Assembly (NCBI RefSeq): GCF_010499265.1
Contig: NZ_JAAGSC010000039.1
Location: forward strand, 233,559-297,558
Direction of reading: 5' to 3'
DNA from: Wenzhouxiangella limi
GTDB taxonomy: Bacteria; Pseudomonadota; Gammaproteobacteria; Xanthomonadales; Wenzhouxiangellaceae
Length of the DNA: 64,000 nucleotides
Numbering within the stretch: position 1 is the first letter of the stretch; each line of letters begins with the position of its first letter. This document shows positions 38,442 to 48,588 of this stretch, one piece after another. The position numbers were made by a program, and so were the translations under genes. The notes under the pieces are model-generated. The model saw only the letters and a list, made by a program, of their open reading frames with translations, had not been told where the DNA came from and searched no databases.

Positions 38442-40811
38442 TCAGTTCCTCAACGGTTTTCCCGTCTTCAACATATGTCCAACCCGCTCCTGCGTTTTCG
38501 GCATGGCGCACAACTCCAGGAAGTGTTCGCGCTCGAGGTGGTGCAGCCAGCGCTCGTCGACCGGCGTGCCGCGATCGATTTCGCCGCCGCACAGGGCGGT
38601 GGCGATGCGCGAGCCGATTTCGAAGTCGTGATCGGAGATGAAGTGGCCTTCAAGCATGTTGACCAGCAACATCTTCATGGTGGCGATGCCGACATCGCCG
38701 GCGGCCGGGATCGTGCGATCGGGTAGCGGCGGGCGATAGCCGGCTGATGTCAGCGAACGGATCACGCCGTGGGCGGCGTGCAGCAGTTCGTGCTCGTGCA
38801 GGACGATCAGATCCTCCGGGCGCAGGTAGCCCATGTCCTTCGCTTCCATGGCCGATCCGGCCACCTGTCCCATGGCGACCTGTTTGTAGCGTTTTTCCAT
38901 CAGCGGCCAGGTGTCACCGGCGGCCGTGTCGGCATTGGCCTGCAGCGCCAGCGTGGCCAGGCCGCCCCCGGCAGGCAACAGTCCGACGCCGGCTTCGACC
39001 AGGCCCATGTAGCTTTCAAGGTGCGCGACCCGGCGGCTGGCGTGCATGGCCAGCTCCAGGCCACCGCCCAGGGCCAGGCCGCGCACCGCCGCCACCGACG
39101 GAATGCCGGCGTAGCGCATGCGCAGGTTGGCTTCCTGGAAGCCCTTGACCAGGGCGCGAACGCTGTCGTAATCGCCGCGCTGGATGGCGTCAGCGGCGGC
39201 CTTGAGGTTGGCGCCGGCGGAGAAGGGGCCTTGCGGCTGCCAGATGACCAGCCCTTCGAATCCGGCCTCCGCCTTGTCAAGCGCCTCGTTGAGACCCTCG
39301 ACCACGCCGGTGTCGATCACGCCCATCTTGCTTTTGAGGCTGGCGATCAGCACGTCATCGTGCAGCGTCCAAAGACGAATGGACTCGGTTTCATGCACGG
39401 TCTGGCCGGTATGCGAAGCCTCGCCGATCAGGCGCACGGGCTGGTACTGGCGCTGATAGACCGGCAGGTCCGGACGCGGGCTCACTTCGCCTTCGGCCGC
39501 AGACCAGGATCCGCCGGGGCCGTGGGCGCCGTCGACCTCGCTGACCCACTTCGGCAGATGCGCCTTGACCCCGGTCTTGTCGGCGTCGATGTCGGCCTGG
39601 ATCAGGTCCGCGACCCGTTTCCAGCCGGCGGCCTGCCACTGCTCGAACGGTCCGAAGTTCCAGCCGTAGCCCCAGCGCATGGCCAGATCGATTTCACGCG
39701 CAGACTCGGCGATTTCGGCCAGGTGGTAAGCGCAGTAGTGGAAGAGGTCGCGGTGGATGGCCCACAGGAACTCGGTTTCCGGGTATTCACACTTGGCCAA
39801 CTCGGCCAGCTTCTCGCCGGGATCCTTGATGGCAAGAATCGCTTTGACTTCGTCGCGCAGGCTGTAGTCCGTGGCCCGGTAGTCACCCGTTTCCGGATCG
39901 AATACCTTGATTTCCTTACCCTCCTTGCGGAATACACCGGCGCCGGCCTTCTGCCCCAGCGCGCCGGCCTCGATCAGCTTGCCCAGCCAGTCGGGCGCCT
40001 TGAACAGATCGTGCCAGGGATCGTCGGTAAGCTTGGCGTCCATGGTGCGGATGACGTTGGCCATGGTATCCAGCCCGACCACGTCGGCCAGGCGGAAGGT
40101 GGCGCTCTTGGGGCGGCCGATGGCCGGACCGGTCAGGGCGTCCACGGTGTCGAAGCCCAGTCCCATGCGCTGGGCGTGGTGCATCGTCGACCACATGGTG
40201 AACACGCCAACCCGGTTGGCGATGAAGTTGGCGGTGTCGCGGCAGCGCACCACGCCCTTGCCGAGGTTGCGGGTCAGGAAATCCTCGAGCAGGTCGAGAA
40301 CCTTGCCGTCCGTGCCGGGATGCGGGATCAGCTCCACCAGGTGCATGTAGCGCGGCGGGTTGAAGAAATGCACGCCGCAGAAGCGATCCTTGAGGGCATC
40401 GGGCACCACGTCGGCCAGTTCGGTGATCGACAGGCCCGAGGTGTTGGTGACGAAGAAGGCGTCGGCGTGAATGTGCGGACCGATCTTCTCGTACAGGGAC
40501 TTCTTGATGTCCATGCGCTCGACGATGGCTTCGATGATGAAGTCGCAGTGCTCAAGCTGGGCCAGGTCGTCGTCGAAGTTGCGCGGGGTGATGAAGGCGG
40601 CCAGGTCCTTGCTCGCCAGCGGGGCGGGTTTGAGCTTGAGCAGGTTGGCAACCGCGCCGGCGGCGATCTTTGAACGCGGCTTGTCGTCGGAGGGCAGGTC
40701 GTACAGGTCGACCGGGATGCCGGCGGCGGTCAGGTGAGCGGCGATCTGGGCGCCCATCACACCGGCGCCGAGCACCGCGGCCCGGCGCACCAGTAGTTTG
40801 TGATCAGTCAT
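38442..40811 (-). CDS. 3-hydroxyacyl-CoA dehydrogenase/enoyl-CoA hydratase
   Basis: 789 aa. N-terminal NAD-binding dehydrogenase (AAVLGAGVMGAQIAAHLTAAG, then VTNTSGLSITELA and FCGVHFFNPPRYMHLVELI), a helical dehydrogenase C-terminal domain, and a crotonase-type hydratase in the last 280 residues (GLALGGGLELAMHASRR and GLVEAGVGLLPAGGG with both catalytic glutamates). The dehydrogenase-first order is the FadN-like arrangement, the reverse of E. coli FadB. It performs hydration and oxidation of acyl-CoA in beta-oxidation with the downstream thiolase. Confidence 0.93.
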   Translation of the reverse strand: MTDHKLLVRRAAVLGAGVMGAQIAAHLTAAGIPVDLYDLPSDDKPRSKIAAGAVANLLKLKPAPLASKDLAAFITPRNFDDDLAQLEHCDFIIEAIVERMDIKKSLYEKIGPHIHADAFFVTNTSGLSITELADVVPDALKDRFCGVHFFNPPRYMHLVELIPHPGTDGKVLDLLEDFLTRNLGKGVVRCRDTANFIANRVGVFTMWSTMHHAQRMGLGFDTVDALTGPAIGRPKSATFRLADVVGLDTMANVIRTMDAKLTDDPWHDLFKAPDWLGKLIEAGALGQKAGAGVFRKEGKEIKVFDPETGDYRATDYSLRDEVKAILAIKDPGEKLAELAKCEYPETEFLWAIHRDLFHYCAYHLAEIAESAREIDLAMRWGYGWNFGPFEQWQAAGWKRVADLIQADIDADKTGVKAHLPKWVSEVDGAHGPGGSWSAAEGEVSPRPDLPVYQRQYQPVRLIGEASHTGQTVHETESIRLWTLHDDVLIASLKSKMGVIDTGVVEGLNEALDKAEAGFEGLVIWQPQGPFSAGANLKAAADAIQRGDYDSVRALVKGFQEANLRMRYAGIPSVAAVRGLALGGGLELAMHASRRVAHLESYMGLVEAGVGLLPAGGGLATLALQANADTAAGDTWPLMEKRYKQVAMGQVAGSAMEAKDMGYLRPEDLIVLHEHELLHAAHGVIRSLTSAGYRPPLPDRTIPAAGDVGIATMKMLLVNMLEGHFISDHDFEIGSRIATALCGGEIDRGTPVDERWLHHLEREHFLELCAMPKTQERVGHMLKTGKPLRN

Positions 40812-40862
40812 CAGTTTTCCTTGCAGGGTTAATGATTTACCATGTATTGATAAGAATTCGGT

Positions 40863-43301
40863 TTAACCAGCGGCGGCCAGTCTCGGCGCCTCGGTCTGAG
40901 TAATGTCCAGTTGCTCGGGAGTGAACTCGTCGACTGCGATCACCCGCGCGCTGAGTTCCTGGGCCCGGATCAGGTCGGCCGCCTGGTCTTCGGTGATGAC
41001 CCCGGCCTTGACTGCCTTGGCGGTCACGGCATGCACGTTCGAGGGATTGGGAACCACCTTGAGCGCGTTGCGCAGGGCGTGTTCGGCCGGTTCGGCCTTG
41101 AGGACCGCGTCGAAAGCCTTGAGCACGATGCCGGTGCCGTCTTCTTCGGTCGATACATAGGCGCCGTGGATCAGGCGATCGCGGGTCGCGCTTTTTTCCA
41201 GCAGCTGGCGGGCGATCTTGCGCCCGGTGCGGTCGTCGGCCGGCACGTTGCGGCGGCCCAGCGGGAAGTTGATCAGGCGCAGCACCGGACCCAGCGCCGG
41301 GATCGGGAAGTTGCGGTAGACGCCGTACAGCGCTTCTTCGACCTTGTTCAGGCTGTCCTGAACGGCAAAGTCCAGCACCGCGAGGTCTTCTTCCGGCCGA
41401 CCGTCGTCTTCGAACCGGCGCAGCGTCGCCGAAGCCAGGTACAGGTTGGCCAGGGCGTCGGCAAAGCGACCGGAGAGCTTTTCGGCGAACTTGAACTTGC
41501 CGCCCAGGATCAGCAGGCACAGGTCGGCGGTGAAGGTAAACGCCGCGCTCAGGCGATTGATCTGGCGATAGTAGCGCGCGGTGGGTCCGGTTACCGGGCT
41601 GCGGCTGATCCGGGCGCCGGTCAGGGCCAGCACCGGTGCGCGCACGGCGTTCGAGATCAGAAAGCCGACGTGGGCCCACAGCGCCTTGTCGAAGCCCGCC
41701 AGATCGTTGTCCGTCGCGGCCGTCATTTCCTTGAGCAGGTAGGGGTGGCAGCGGATCGCACCCTGGCCGAACACGATCATGGACCGGGTCAGGATGTTTG
41801 CGCCCTCGACGGTGATCGAGACCGGCAGGGCCTGGTAGTTCATCGACAGGTAGTTGCCGGGACCCTCGACCACGGCCTTGCCGCCGTGGACGTCCATGGC
41901 GTCGTTGATGACCCGGCGATTGGCTTCGGTGTGGTAGGCCTTGAGAATGGCCGACAGGACAACCGGCTTGTCGCCACGATCCAGAGCGCTCATCGTCAGC
42001 TTGTGGGCAGCCTCCATGCGGTAGGCTTCCGCGCCGATCCGGGCCAGCGGCTCCTCGATGCCCTCGAAATGTCCGATGGGCTGCTTGAACTGGTAGCGGA
42101 TGCGCGCGTAGGCGCCGGTCAGCATGCTGGCGGCCTTGCCGCCGGCCACGCCCTGGGCCGGCAGCGAGATCGCCCGTCCGGCGGCCAGGCAGTGCATCAG
42201 CATGCGCCAGCCCTGACCGATGCGCTCGCGCCCGCCGATCAACCAGTCCATGGGGATGAACACGTCCTTGCCGCGGGTCGGGCCGTTCATGAACAGGCTG
42301 CCGCCGGGCAGGTGGCGGCTGCCGATTTCGACTCCCGGGGTGTTGGTCGGGATCAGCGCGCAGCTGATGCCAAGGTGTTCCTTGCCGCCCAGCAAGCCGT
42401 CGGGGTCGCGCGTCTTGAAGGCCAGGCCGAGCACCGTGGCGACCGGCGCCAGGGTGATGTAACGCTTGTCCCAGCTGACCGACAGGCCTAGCACTTCTTC
42501 GCCGTTGATGGTCTTTTTGCAAACCACACCCTCATCGGGCATCGAGGCGGCGTCGGAGCCGGCCTGCGGGGAGGTCAGGGCAAAGCAGGGGATTTCCTCG
42601 CCGCGCGAAAGGCGCGGCAGGTAGTGGTCTTTCTGCTCGTCGGTGCCGAAATGCATCAGCAGTTCGCCGGGGCCCAGCGAGTTGGGAACCATGACGCTGA
42701 CGGCGGCGGTCAGGCTGCGCGTGGAGATCTTGGTGACCACCGCCGCGTTGCCCTGGGCGCTGAAATCCAGGCCGCCGTATTCTTTCGGGATGATCATGCT
42801 CAAAAAGCGCTTTTCGCGGATGAACTGCCAGGCCTCCGGCGGCAGGTCCTTGAGTTCGCGGTTGATCTGCCAGTCGTCGAGCATCGCGCACAGCTCCTCG
42901 ACCGGACCATCGACGAACGCCTGCTCTTCCTCGCTCAGGCGCGGCGGTGGCATGTCGAACAGCTTCTTCCAGTCGGGTCGACCGGAAAACAGCTCGGCGT
43001 CCCACCACACCGTGCCGGCGTCCAGGGCTTCCTTCTCGGTGGCCGACATGGCCGGCAGCACGGTCTTGAACCAGGAAAACAGTGGCGCGGAGATCAGCGC
43101 CCGCCGCAGGGGATGGACCGCCAGGGTTGCAAAAACAATGGTCGAGACCGCGAGCAGGGCCGTCACCGGCCAGGCCACGGCCACGACCGATGTGCCAGCG
43201 AGGCCGAGCGCAGACAGCGCTGCTGCGCTCCACGCCGGGGCACGTAAATAGGCCAGTGCCAGCAGGCCGATGATCAGGGCAGAAAGAAAGCTGAAGGTCA
43301 T
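40863..43301 (-). CDS. fadE: Acyl-CoA dehydrogenase FadE
   Basis: 812 aa, matching the long FadE class. The N-terminus has two membrane-associated hydrophobic stretches ([15 protein letters not shown] and [24 protein letters not shown]). An FAD-dependent dehydrogenase core follows ([44 protein letters not shown]) with a C-terminal extension. First oxidation step of fatty-acid degradation. The ATG overlaps the stop of the TetR gene by 4 bases (ATGA), so regulator and enzyme are translated from one message. Confidence 0.94.
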   Translation of the reverse strand: MTFSFLSALIIGLLALAYLRAPAWSAAALSALGLAGTSVVAVAWPVTALLAVSTIVFATLAVHPLRRALISAPLFSWFKTVLPAMSATEKEALDAGTVWWDAELFSGRPDWKKLFDMPPPRLSEEEQAFVDGPVEELCAMLDDWQINRELKDLPPEAWQFIREKRFLSMIIPKEYGGLDFSAQGNAAVVTKISTRSLTAAVSVMVPNSLGPGELLMHFGTDEQKDHYLPRLSRGEEIPCFALTSPQAGSDAASMPDEGVVCKKTINGEEVLGLSVSWDKRYITLAPVATVLGLAFKTRDPDGLLGGKEHLGISCALIPTNTPGVEIGSRHLPGGSLFMNGPTRGKDVFIPMDWLIGGRERIGQGWRMLMHCLAAGRAISLPAQGVAGGKAASMLTGAYARIRYQFKQPIGHFEGIEEPLARIGAEAYRMEAAHKLTMSALDRGDKPVVLSAILKAYHTEANRRVINDAMDVHGGKAVVEGPGNYLSMNYQALPVSITVEGANILTRSMIVFGQGAIRCHPYLLKEMTAATDNDLAGFDKALWAHVGFLISNAVRAPVLALTGARISRSPVTGPTARYYRQINRLSAAFTFTADLCLLILGGKFKFAEKLSGRFADALANLYLASATLRRFEDDGRPEEDLAVLDFAVQDSLNKVEEALYGVYRNFPIPALGPVLRLINFPLGRRNVPADDRTGRKIARQLLEKSATRDRLIHGAYVSTEEDGTGIVLKAFDAVLKAEPAEHALRNALKVVPNPSNVHAVTAKAVKAGVITEDQAADLIRAQELSARVIAVDEFTPEQLDITQTEAPRLAAAG

Positions 43302-43963
43302 GATGAAGTCTCCAGGGTGCTTCGGGCACCGGTTTGAACGGTGGAATCGTGGGAGGCAGCGCGTTGTCCGCTGCCGCGCAGTCCGGCGGCCGCGAATCGA
43401 ACCAGGTCTGATGCAATCGACCGGGTATCGGCCAGGCTGCTTTCGGCCATGGTGTAGGTCAGGGCGCCGACGGTGAAGTCCAGCTGCCTGCGCAGTAATT
43501 CAGGATCGCGTCCGGGCAGGGTCTGGGCAATGGCGTCGGCGAAGCGGCGCATGACGAAGGCGTATTCACTGCTGATGGCCGCGTGCAAATCCTCGTCGCG
43601 ATCGGCGAACGCGCGCATCAGCAACTGCATGAATCGATGACCGTCGGCGTCCGAGCCGCGCGAGAACGCCAGGGCCGGATACACGAACGCGTCGAGCACG
43701 TCTTCAAGCCGCGCCCCATCGGCCTTCGCGAGGGCTTCTTCCAGGCGCGCCAGTCGAGCCTGGTTGAGCGCATCGAGCCGGCGCCGGAACACCGCCAGCA
43801 GCAGCGCCTGCTTGGAGCCGAAGTGGTAGTGGACGGCAGCCAGGTTGACCCCGGCAGCCTGGGTGATCTGGCGCAGGCTGGCCGGATGGAAACCCTGCTC
43901 GGCGAACAGGGCTTCGGCGGCGTCCAGGATGCGGTCGCAGGTCGTTGGCTCAGTCAAGTTCAA
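43298..43963 (-). CDS. TetR-family regulator, PsrA-like
   Basis: 221 aa. The HTH region [40 protein letters not shown] closely resembles PsrA, the long-chain-fatty-acid-responsive repressor of fad genes in pseudomonads. No ATG is available; TTG 43963 (or TTG 43957) starts the frame, since upstream codons hit a stop. It is the first gene of a transcript with fadE. A PsrA-type operator overlaps its start, so autoregulation is likely. The ligand is inferred from family. Confidence 0.85.
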   Translation of the reverse strand: MNLTEPTTCDRILDAAEALFAEQGFHPASLRQITQAAGVNLAAVHYHFGSKQALLLAVFRRRLDALNQARLARLEEALAKADGARLEDVLDAFVYPALAFSRGSDADGHRFMQLLMRAFADRDEDLHAAISSEYAFVMRRFADAIAQTLPGRDPELLRRQLDFTVGALTYTMAESSLADTRSIASDLVRFAAAGLRGSGQRAASHDSTVQTGARSTLETSS

Positions 43964-43989
43964 ACGTTCGATTTAAACGCATGTTTGAA
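43959..43989. promoter_or_regulatory. Candidate PsrA/FadR-type operator
   Basis: Outer inverted arms TTCAAAC (43959) and GTTTGAA (to 43989) enclose an inner AAACGCATGTTT at 43975-43986, which fits AAAC-N4-GTTT. It overlaps the start of the TetR gene and lies upstream of the regulator-fadE transcript. Confidence 0.6.
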
Positions 43990-44045
43990 TCTTAGCATGG
44001 AGAGTCAACGGGCGTGAAGAAGGCCTTGCCGGCGTGGTGCGCCTG

Positions 44046-44570
44046 TCAGACCTCGCACTCGGCCTGATCGACCGACCTGCGCACCCGAACCCGGCCCGGG
44101 TTGGAGACCACGATGGCGCGGGCCTCGGCCTGGCCGCGGATATCGCAGACGCGAATCGTCAGGTTGGTGCCAAACGCACCGCCCATGGGCTGGAACCGGA
44201 CCCGGTTGCGGCCGGCCGAGTGCAGCAGCAGGCGGTCTTCGGGTTCAACCACCCGAAGAATGTGCTCGGGACTGTCCGGCTGACGATCATTGTCGCGGTC
44301 GATGAAGATGATCCAGCCGCGATCCCAGCGATTGTCGCCGCTGCAGGCGAGCCGATCCTGGCTGGGGCAGGCTACGACGTTGGCGCGCCGGGTCACGGCC
44401 GAATGCCGGGCATACTGGATGTGACTCATCATCAGATTGGTTTTGGCCGCCACCCGGTTTTCGGCCACGAAATCGGCCATGGCCGGGACGCCGACGGTCA
44501 CCAGAATACCCGCCACGGCCAGGACCACCATCAGTTCGAGCAGGGTGATGCCGCGCTTAGTTTTATGCAT
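44046..44570 (-). CDS. Type IV pilin-like minor pseudopilin, GspH/FimT family
   Basis: 174 aa. The class III prepilin leader KTKRG-ITLLELMVVLAVAGILVTVGVPAMADF has the conserved Glu at +5 after the cleavage site; the C-terminal domain is the beta-rich GspH/FimT type (DRGWIIFIDRDNDRQ, VRFQPMGGAFGTNLTIRVCD). Minor pilins of this kind prime type IV pilus or type II secretion filaments. It is isolated here, without other pil or gsp genes. Three cysteines could form disulfides. Confidence 0.88.
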   Translation of the reverse strand: MHKTKRGITLLELMVVLAVAGILVTVGVPAMADFVAENRVAAKTNLMMSHIQYARHSAVTRRANVVACPSQDRLACSGDNRWDRGWIIFIDRDNDRQPDSPEHILRVVEPEDRLLLHSAGRNRVRFQPMGGAFGTNLTIRVCDIRGQAEARAIVVSNPGRVRVRRSVDQAECEV

Positions 44571-44643
44571 GTCGCTGTCTCCAGATTCTGAAGGTTCAGC
44601 GACATTCTGGAATTTACGCGTCCGGGCGGAAATCGGCAGAGCG

Positions 44644-44673
44644 CGCCGCGGCAGATCGGTGCCTGCCGCGGCG
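44644..44673. terminator. Hairpin downstream of aspC
   Basis: An 11-bp perfect stem (CGCCGCGGCAG/CTGCCGCGGCG) with an 8-base loop lies just beyond the aspC stop in the gap before the pseudopilin gene. No T-run follows on the minus strand, so termination is uncertain. Confidence 0.45.
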
Positions 44674-44692
44674 ACTTGTAGGAAATTTCAGG

Positions 44693-45883
44693 TCAGGCTT
44701 GTGGGTCCAGGGCTTTCTCGATGCGCTCGACGGCCGCTTTCAGCGTGTCCAGGCCACAGGCAAACGACAGTCGCAGGTGGCCGGGTGCGCCGAAGGCGGT
44801 GCCGGGCACCGAGGCAACCCCGGCGTGTTCGAGCAGATGCTCGGCCAGGCCAAGGTCGTCGTCCAGGCCGAGCGTCCTGATCGCGCCGCTGAAATCGGCA
44901 AACAGGTAGAACGCACCCTTGCCGGGTGAGCAGGACACGCCGGGAAGGGCGTCCAGCGCGGGCTGCAGCCAGTCATGACGTTCGCGAAAGGCAACGCACA
45001 TCTCGGCCACGCAGCTCTGGTCGCCGGCCAGTGCCGCGACCGCGGCGGCCTGGCTGATGGAGCAGGGGTTGGAGGTGCTCTGACCCTGGACCTTGCGCAT
45101 TTCCTTGATCACGGCAGCCGGCCCGGCGGCGTAGCCGATCCGCCAGCCGGTCATGGCGTAGCCCTTGGACACCCCGTTGATGACGACCAGTCGATCCTTG
45201 AGCGCCGGCACGACCTCGGCAATGCTGGCAAACGGTTCGTCGGCCCACCAGATGTGTTCGTAGATGTCGTCGGAGCAGATCAGGATGCGTGGATGCTCGA
45301 GCAGTACCTCGCCCAGCTCGGCCAGCTGCTGTAGGCTGTAGGCCTGGCCGGTCGGATTGCTGGGAGAGTTGAGCATCAGCATGCGGGTCTGATCGGTGAT
45401 CGAGGCGGCCAGCTGGGTCGGGCTGATCAGGTAGTTGCTGTCCGGCGTGGTCTTGAGGATGACCGGTTGACCGTCGGCCAGGCGCACCATGTCGGGGTAG
45501 GAAACCCAGTAGGGCGCGGGCACGATGACTTCGTTGCCGGGGTCGATGGTGGCCTGCAGCAGGTTGTAGATGGCCTGCTTGGCGCCGTTGGAAACGAGGA
45601 TCTGCGAGGCCTCGTAGGCCAAGTTATTGTCGCGCGCCAGTTTGTCGATGATGGCCTGCTTCAGCGCCGGGATGCCGTCGACGGCCGTGTACCGGGTCTG
45701 ACCTTCGTTGATGGCCTCGATGGCGGCGGCGCGGATGTGCTCAGGGGTGTCGAAATCCGGTTCGCCCATGCTCAGCGAGATGATGTCCCGGCCCTTGGCG
45801 CGCAACTCGGCGGCTTTCATGCTCATGGCGATGGTGGCCGAGGGCTTGACCTGGGCAACGCGCTTCGACAGTTGAATGGTCAC
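44693..45883 (-). CDS. Class I aminotransferase, aspartate aminotransferase type
   Basis: 396 aa from GTG 45883, preceded by GGAGA; the open frame extends far upstream only as antisense of uvrB. PLP lysine lies in NGVSKGYAMTGWRIGYAAGP; substrate-binding motifs SLSMGEPDFDTP, NSPSNPTGQAY and GAFYLFADFSG are present; the C-terminal Arg lies in HLRLSFACG. It interconverts aspartate/oxaloacetate or related amino acids in the cytosol (AspC/AatA, family I-gamma). Divergent from uvrB. Confidence 0.92.
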   Translation of the reverse strand: MTIQLSKRVAQVKPSATIAMSMKAAELRAKGRDIISLSMGEPDFDTPEHIRAAAIEAINEGQTRYTAVDGIPALKQAIIDKLARDNNLAYEASQILVSNGAKQAIYNLLQATIDPGNEVIVPAPYWVSYPDMVRLADGQPVILKTTPDSNYLISPTQLAASITDQTRMLMLNSPSNPTGQAYSLQQLAELGEVLLEHPRILICSDDIYEHIWWADEPFASIAEVVPALKDRLVVINGVSKGYAMTGWRIGYAAGPAAVIKEMRKVQGQSTSNPCSISQAAAVAALAGDQSCVAEMCVAFRERHDWLQPALDALPGVSCSPGKGAFYLFADFSGAIRTLGLDDDLGLAEHLLEHAGVASVPGTAFGAPGHLRLSFACGLDTLKAAVERIEKALDPQA

Positions 45884-45895
45884 TGATCTTCTCCG

Positions 45896-45939
45896 TGTAT
45901 GCGTGTCGGAATTGTCGACCAGTATACTTGTATGCGTGT
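45896..45939. promoter_or_regulatory. Shared aspC/uvrB control region with 11-base direct repeats
   Basis: Exact copies of TGTATGCGTGT lie at 45896-45906 and 45929-45939, 33 bases apart (three helical turns). Between them, the palindrome AGTATACT (45921-45928) supplies a TATACT -10 on both strands for uvrB and the aminotransferase gene. No good -35 or canonical LexA box is visible. Confidence 0.45.
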
Positions 45940-45961
45940 TTTCTCTCCCCCTGACTGCCCA

Positions 45962-47977
45962 ATGAGCCGCCGATTCCGCATGGCCTCCGGCTACGAGCCG
46001 GCGGGCGATCAGCCCGAGGCCATCCGCCAGCTGGCCGAAGGACTTTCTGCCGGTCACGCCCACCAGACCTTGCTCGGGGTGACCGGTTCCGGCAAGACCT
46101 TCACCATGGCCAACCTGATCGAGCGCGTGCAGCGCCCGGCGCTGGTGATGGCCCCGAACAAGACCCTGGCCGCGCAGCTGTACGGCGAGTTCAAGGCGTT
46201 TTTTCCCGACAACGCCGTCGAGTACTTCGTGTCCTACTACGACTACTACCAGCCCGAGGCCTACGTGCCTTCGACCGACACCTTCATCGAGAAGGACGCC
46301 TCGATCAACGAGCACATCGAGCAGATGCGCCTGTCGGCGACCAAGGCGCTGCTGCAGCGCCGCGACACCCTGATCGTGGCAACGGTCTCGGCGATTTACG
46401 GTCTGGGTGATCCCAGCGCGTTTCTCAAGATGACGCTGCCGCTGGCGGTGGGCGAGCGCATGAGCCAGCGCGAGATCCTGCGCCGGCTGGCCGAGATGCA
46501 GTACGCCCGCAACGATTTCGAACTCCGGCGCGGCACCTACCGCGTGCGCGGCGAGGTGATCGATATTTTCCCCGGCGATTCCGAGATCGAGGCGGTGCGG
46601 GTGGAGTTGTTCGACGACGAAATCGAGCGGGTCAGCTACTTCGACCCCCTGACCGGTGAGATCCGCGACAAGCGCGACGAGCTGACCATATTCCCCAAGA
46701 CCCACTACGTGACCCCGCGCCAGGTGGTGCTCGACGCGGTCGAGGCGATCAAGGCCGAGCTGGCCGAGCGCCTGCCGCAGCTGGAAAACGCCGGCAAGCT
46801 GCTGGAAGCCCAGCGCATCAAGCAGCGCACCCAGTTCGACATCGAGATGATGCTCGAGCTGGGCTACTGCCAGGGCATCGAGAACTACTCGCGGCACCTG
46901 ACCGGCCGCCAGCCCGGCGAGGCGCCGCCGACGCTGTTCGACTACCTGCCGCGCGACGCCATCCTGATCGCCGACGAGTCGCACGTCACCATTCCGCAGA
47001 TCGGCGGCATGTACCGCGGCGACCGGGCCCGGAAGGAAACCCTGGTCGAGTTCGGCTTTCGTCTGCCCTCGGCGCTGGACAACCGGCCGCTGCAGTTCGA
47101 GGAGTTCGAGCAGCGCGCGCCCCAGATGATCCTGGTCTCGGCCACGCCCCGGGCCTGGGAACTGGAGCGCTCGCCGGTGATCGCCGAACAGGTGGTGCGG
47201 CCGACCGGCCTGGTGGATCCGGAAGTGATCGTGCGCCCCGTGGCCAGCCAGGTCGACGACCTGCTCTCCGAGATTCACGACCGGGTCGGGCGGGGTGATC
47301 GCGTCCTGGTCACCACGCTCACCAAGCGCATGGCCGAGAACCTGACCGAATACCTGGCCGAGCACGACGTGCGCGTGCGCTACCTGCACTCCGATATCGA
47401 CACGGTCGAGCGCGTGGAGATCATCCGCGACCTGCGCCTGGGTGCATTCGACGTCCTGGTCGGCATCAACCTGCTGCGCGAGGGTCTGGATTTGCCGGAA
47501 GTTTCGCTGGTCGCGATCCTGGATGCCGACAAGGAAGGGTTCCTGCGCTCGGAAGGCTCACTGATCCAGACCATCGGGCGGGCCGCGCGCAACGTCAACG
47601 GCCGCGCGATTCTCTACGCCGACCACATTACCAACTCCATGCGCCGGGCGATTGACGAAACCGACCGGCGACGGGCGAAGCAGGTCGCCCACAACGAAGC
47701 CCACGGCATCACGCCGAAAACCATCGTCAAGAACATCGCCGACATCATGGCCGACGCCCACCAGGCCCCGGGCAAGAAAAAGCCGGCCCGTAAGGCAGCG
47801 GAAAAACGCGCCGAATACGGGCCCGAGGTGGTTTCGCCCGAGCAGGCCGCCCGGGAGATCGCGCGGCTGGAAAAGGAGATGTTCAAGGCCGCCGAAAACC
47901 TCGATTTCGAGCAGGCGGCCGAGCTGCGCGACCGCATCGGCCAGCTGCGCGAGCGGAGCCTGAAGGCGGCAGTTTAA
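45962..47977 (+). CDS. uvrB: Excinuclease ABC subunit B
   Basis: 671 aa from the ATG at 45962; an upstream in-frame ATG at 45899 would add 21 atypical residues and lies before the likely -10. Helicase motifs are [15 protein letters not shown] (Walker A) and [10 protein letters not shown]. The beta-hairpin [12 protein letters not shown] inserts between DNA strands. [30 protein letters not shown] is present, and the C-terminal UVR motif ([21 protein letters not shown]) contacts UvrC. Core of nucleotide excision repair. Confidence 0.97.
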   Translation: MSRRFRMASGYEPAGDQPEAIRQLAEGLSAGHAHQTLLGVTGSGKTFTMANLIERVQRPALVMAPNKTLAAQLYGEFKAFFPDNAVEYFVSYYDYYQPEAYVPSTDTFIEKDASINEHIEQMRLSATKALLQRRDTLIVATVSAIYGLGDPSAFLKMTLPLAVGERMSQREILRRLAEMQYARNDFELRRGTYRVRGEVIDIFPGDSEIEAVRVELFDDEIERVSYFDPLTGEIRDKRDELTIFPKTHYVTPRQVVLDAVEAIKAELAERLPQLENAGKLLEAQRIKQRTQFDIEMMLELGYCQGIENYSRHLTGRQPGEAPPTLFDYLPRDAILIADESHVTIPQIGGMYRGDRARKETLVEFGFRLPSALDNRPLQFEEFEQRAPQMILVSATPRAWELERSPVIAEQVVRPTGLVDPEVIVRPVASQVDDLLSEIHDRVGRGDRVLVTTLTKRMAENLTEYLAEHDVRVRYLHSDIDTVERVEIIRDLRLGAFDVLVGINLLREGLDLPEVSLVAILDADKEGFLRSEGSLIQTIGRAARNVNGRAILYADHITNSMRRAIDETDRRRAKQVAHNEAHGITPKTIVKNIADIMADAHQAPGKKKPARKAAEKRAEYGPEVVSPEQAAREIARLEKEMFKAAENLDFEQAAELRDRIGQLRERSLKAAV

Positions 47978-48000
47978 GTCTCCGGCGTCTTCGGTTGTCT

Positions 48001-48588
48001 TCAGGCGTCTTTGTCGTCTTCGGCGCTTTTAAGTCGACTCAGACAGCGAGCCTGGCGGGTCACGATCCAGGAGGCCAGGGCGTCGGTTTCGTCTTCGCCA
48101 AGGGCAAAAAACTCCGCCGCGATCCGATGAGTGTCCTCTTGTCCCGGGTCGTCGAGTCGCTGAATGATGGCGGGCATGCTCAGCGGCGCGTCGGTGCCTG
48201 CCGGGTCAATCCGCATCAGCCACAGCGAACCGGGCGGCAGTGACCGCGGCCACTGGAAAGAAATCCCGGTCGCACTCATTTCCACCGGCTGGATCGAATT
48301 TTCGTTCGGCTCGTGGCTGTAGATCTCGCCGGCCAGGAAGTTGAGTTTGGCGTCGACCAGCCGGATCAGCGGCGCCAGCGCCGGCTGGCTTCGCAAGGCT
48401 GAATCGCGCACGAAGGCATACTGGTTTTCAAGCTGCAGCCAGTGCAGCATCCGCAGCTCCCCCTTGACCTGGGCACGAAGACGAGCCGGGTCCTCCAGCA
48501 GTTCGTCGTCGAGCGGCGTTATCTGTATCGAGGCCCGGAACTCGAGGCGATGATAGGCGCGCCGGTCGTGTTGCTCATTCCGGTTCAC
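48001..48588 (-). CDS. PilZ-domain protein, putative c-di-GMP receptor
   Basis: 195 aa from GTG 48588. The c-di-GMP-binding N-terminal motif RRAYHRLEF (RxxxR) and a second motif MSATGISFQWP (D/NxSxxG-like, with the first residue replaced) are visible; about 85 residues separate them, more than usual. It starts inside the end of motB (14-base overlap), so it is translated with the stator genes and may tune the motor in response to c-di-GMP, as YcgR does. Confidence 0.8.
   Translation of the reverse strand: MNRNEQHDRRAYHRLEFRASIQITPLDDELLEDPARLRAQVKGELRMLHWLQLENQYAFVRDSALRSQPALAPLIRLVDAKLNFLAGEIYSHEPNENSIQPVEMSATGISFQWPRSLPPGSLWLMRIDPAGTDAPLSMPAIIQRLDDPGQEDTHRIAAEFFALGEDETDALASWIVTRQARCLSRLKSAEDDKDA

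Noticed and set aside
38769-40673. Long plus-strand open frame (634 codons)
   Set aside because: Antisense of the dehydrogenase/hydratase gene; composition typical of shadow frames in GC-rich DNA.
40911-42491. Long plus-strand open frame (526 codons)
   Set aside because: Antisense of fadE, which has unambiguous motifs.
45896-45961. LexA/SOS box upstream of uvrB
   Set aside because: No CTGT-N8-ACAG site is present; the AGTATACT palindrome is better explained as a symmetric -10.
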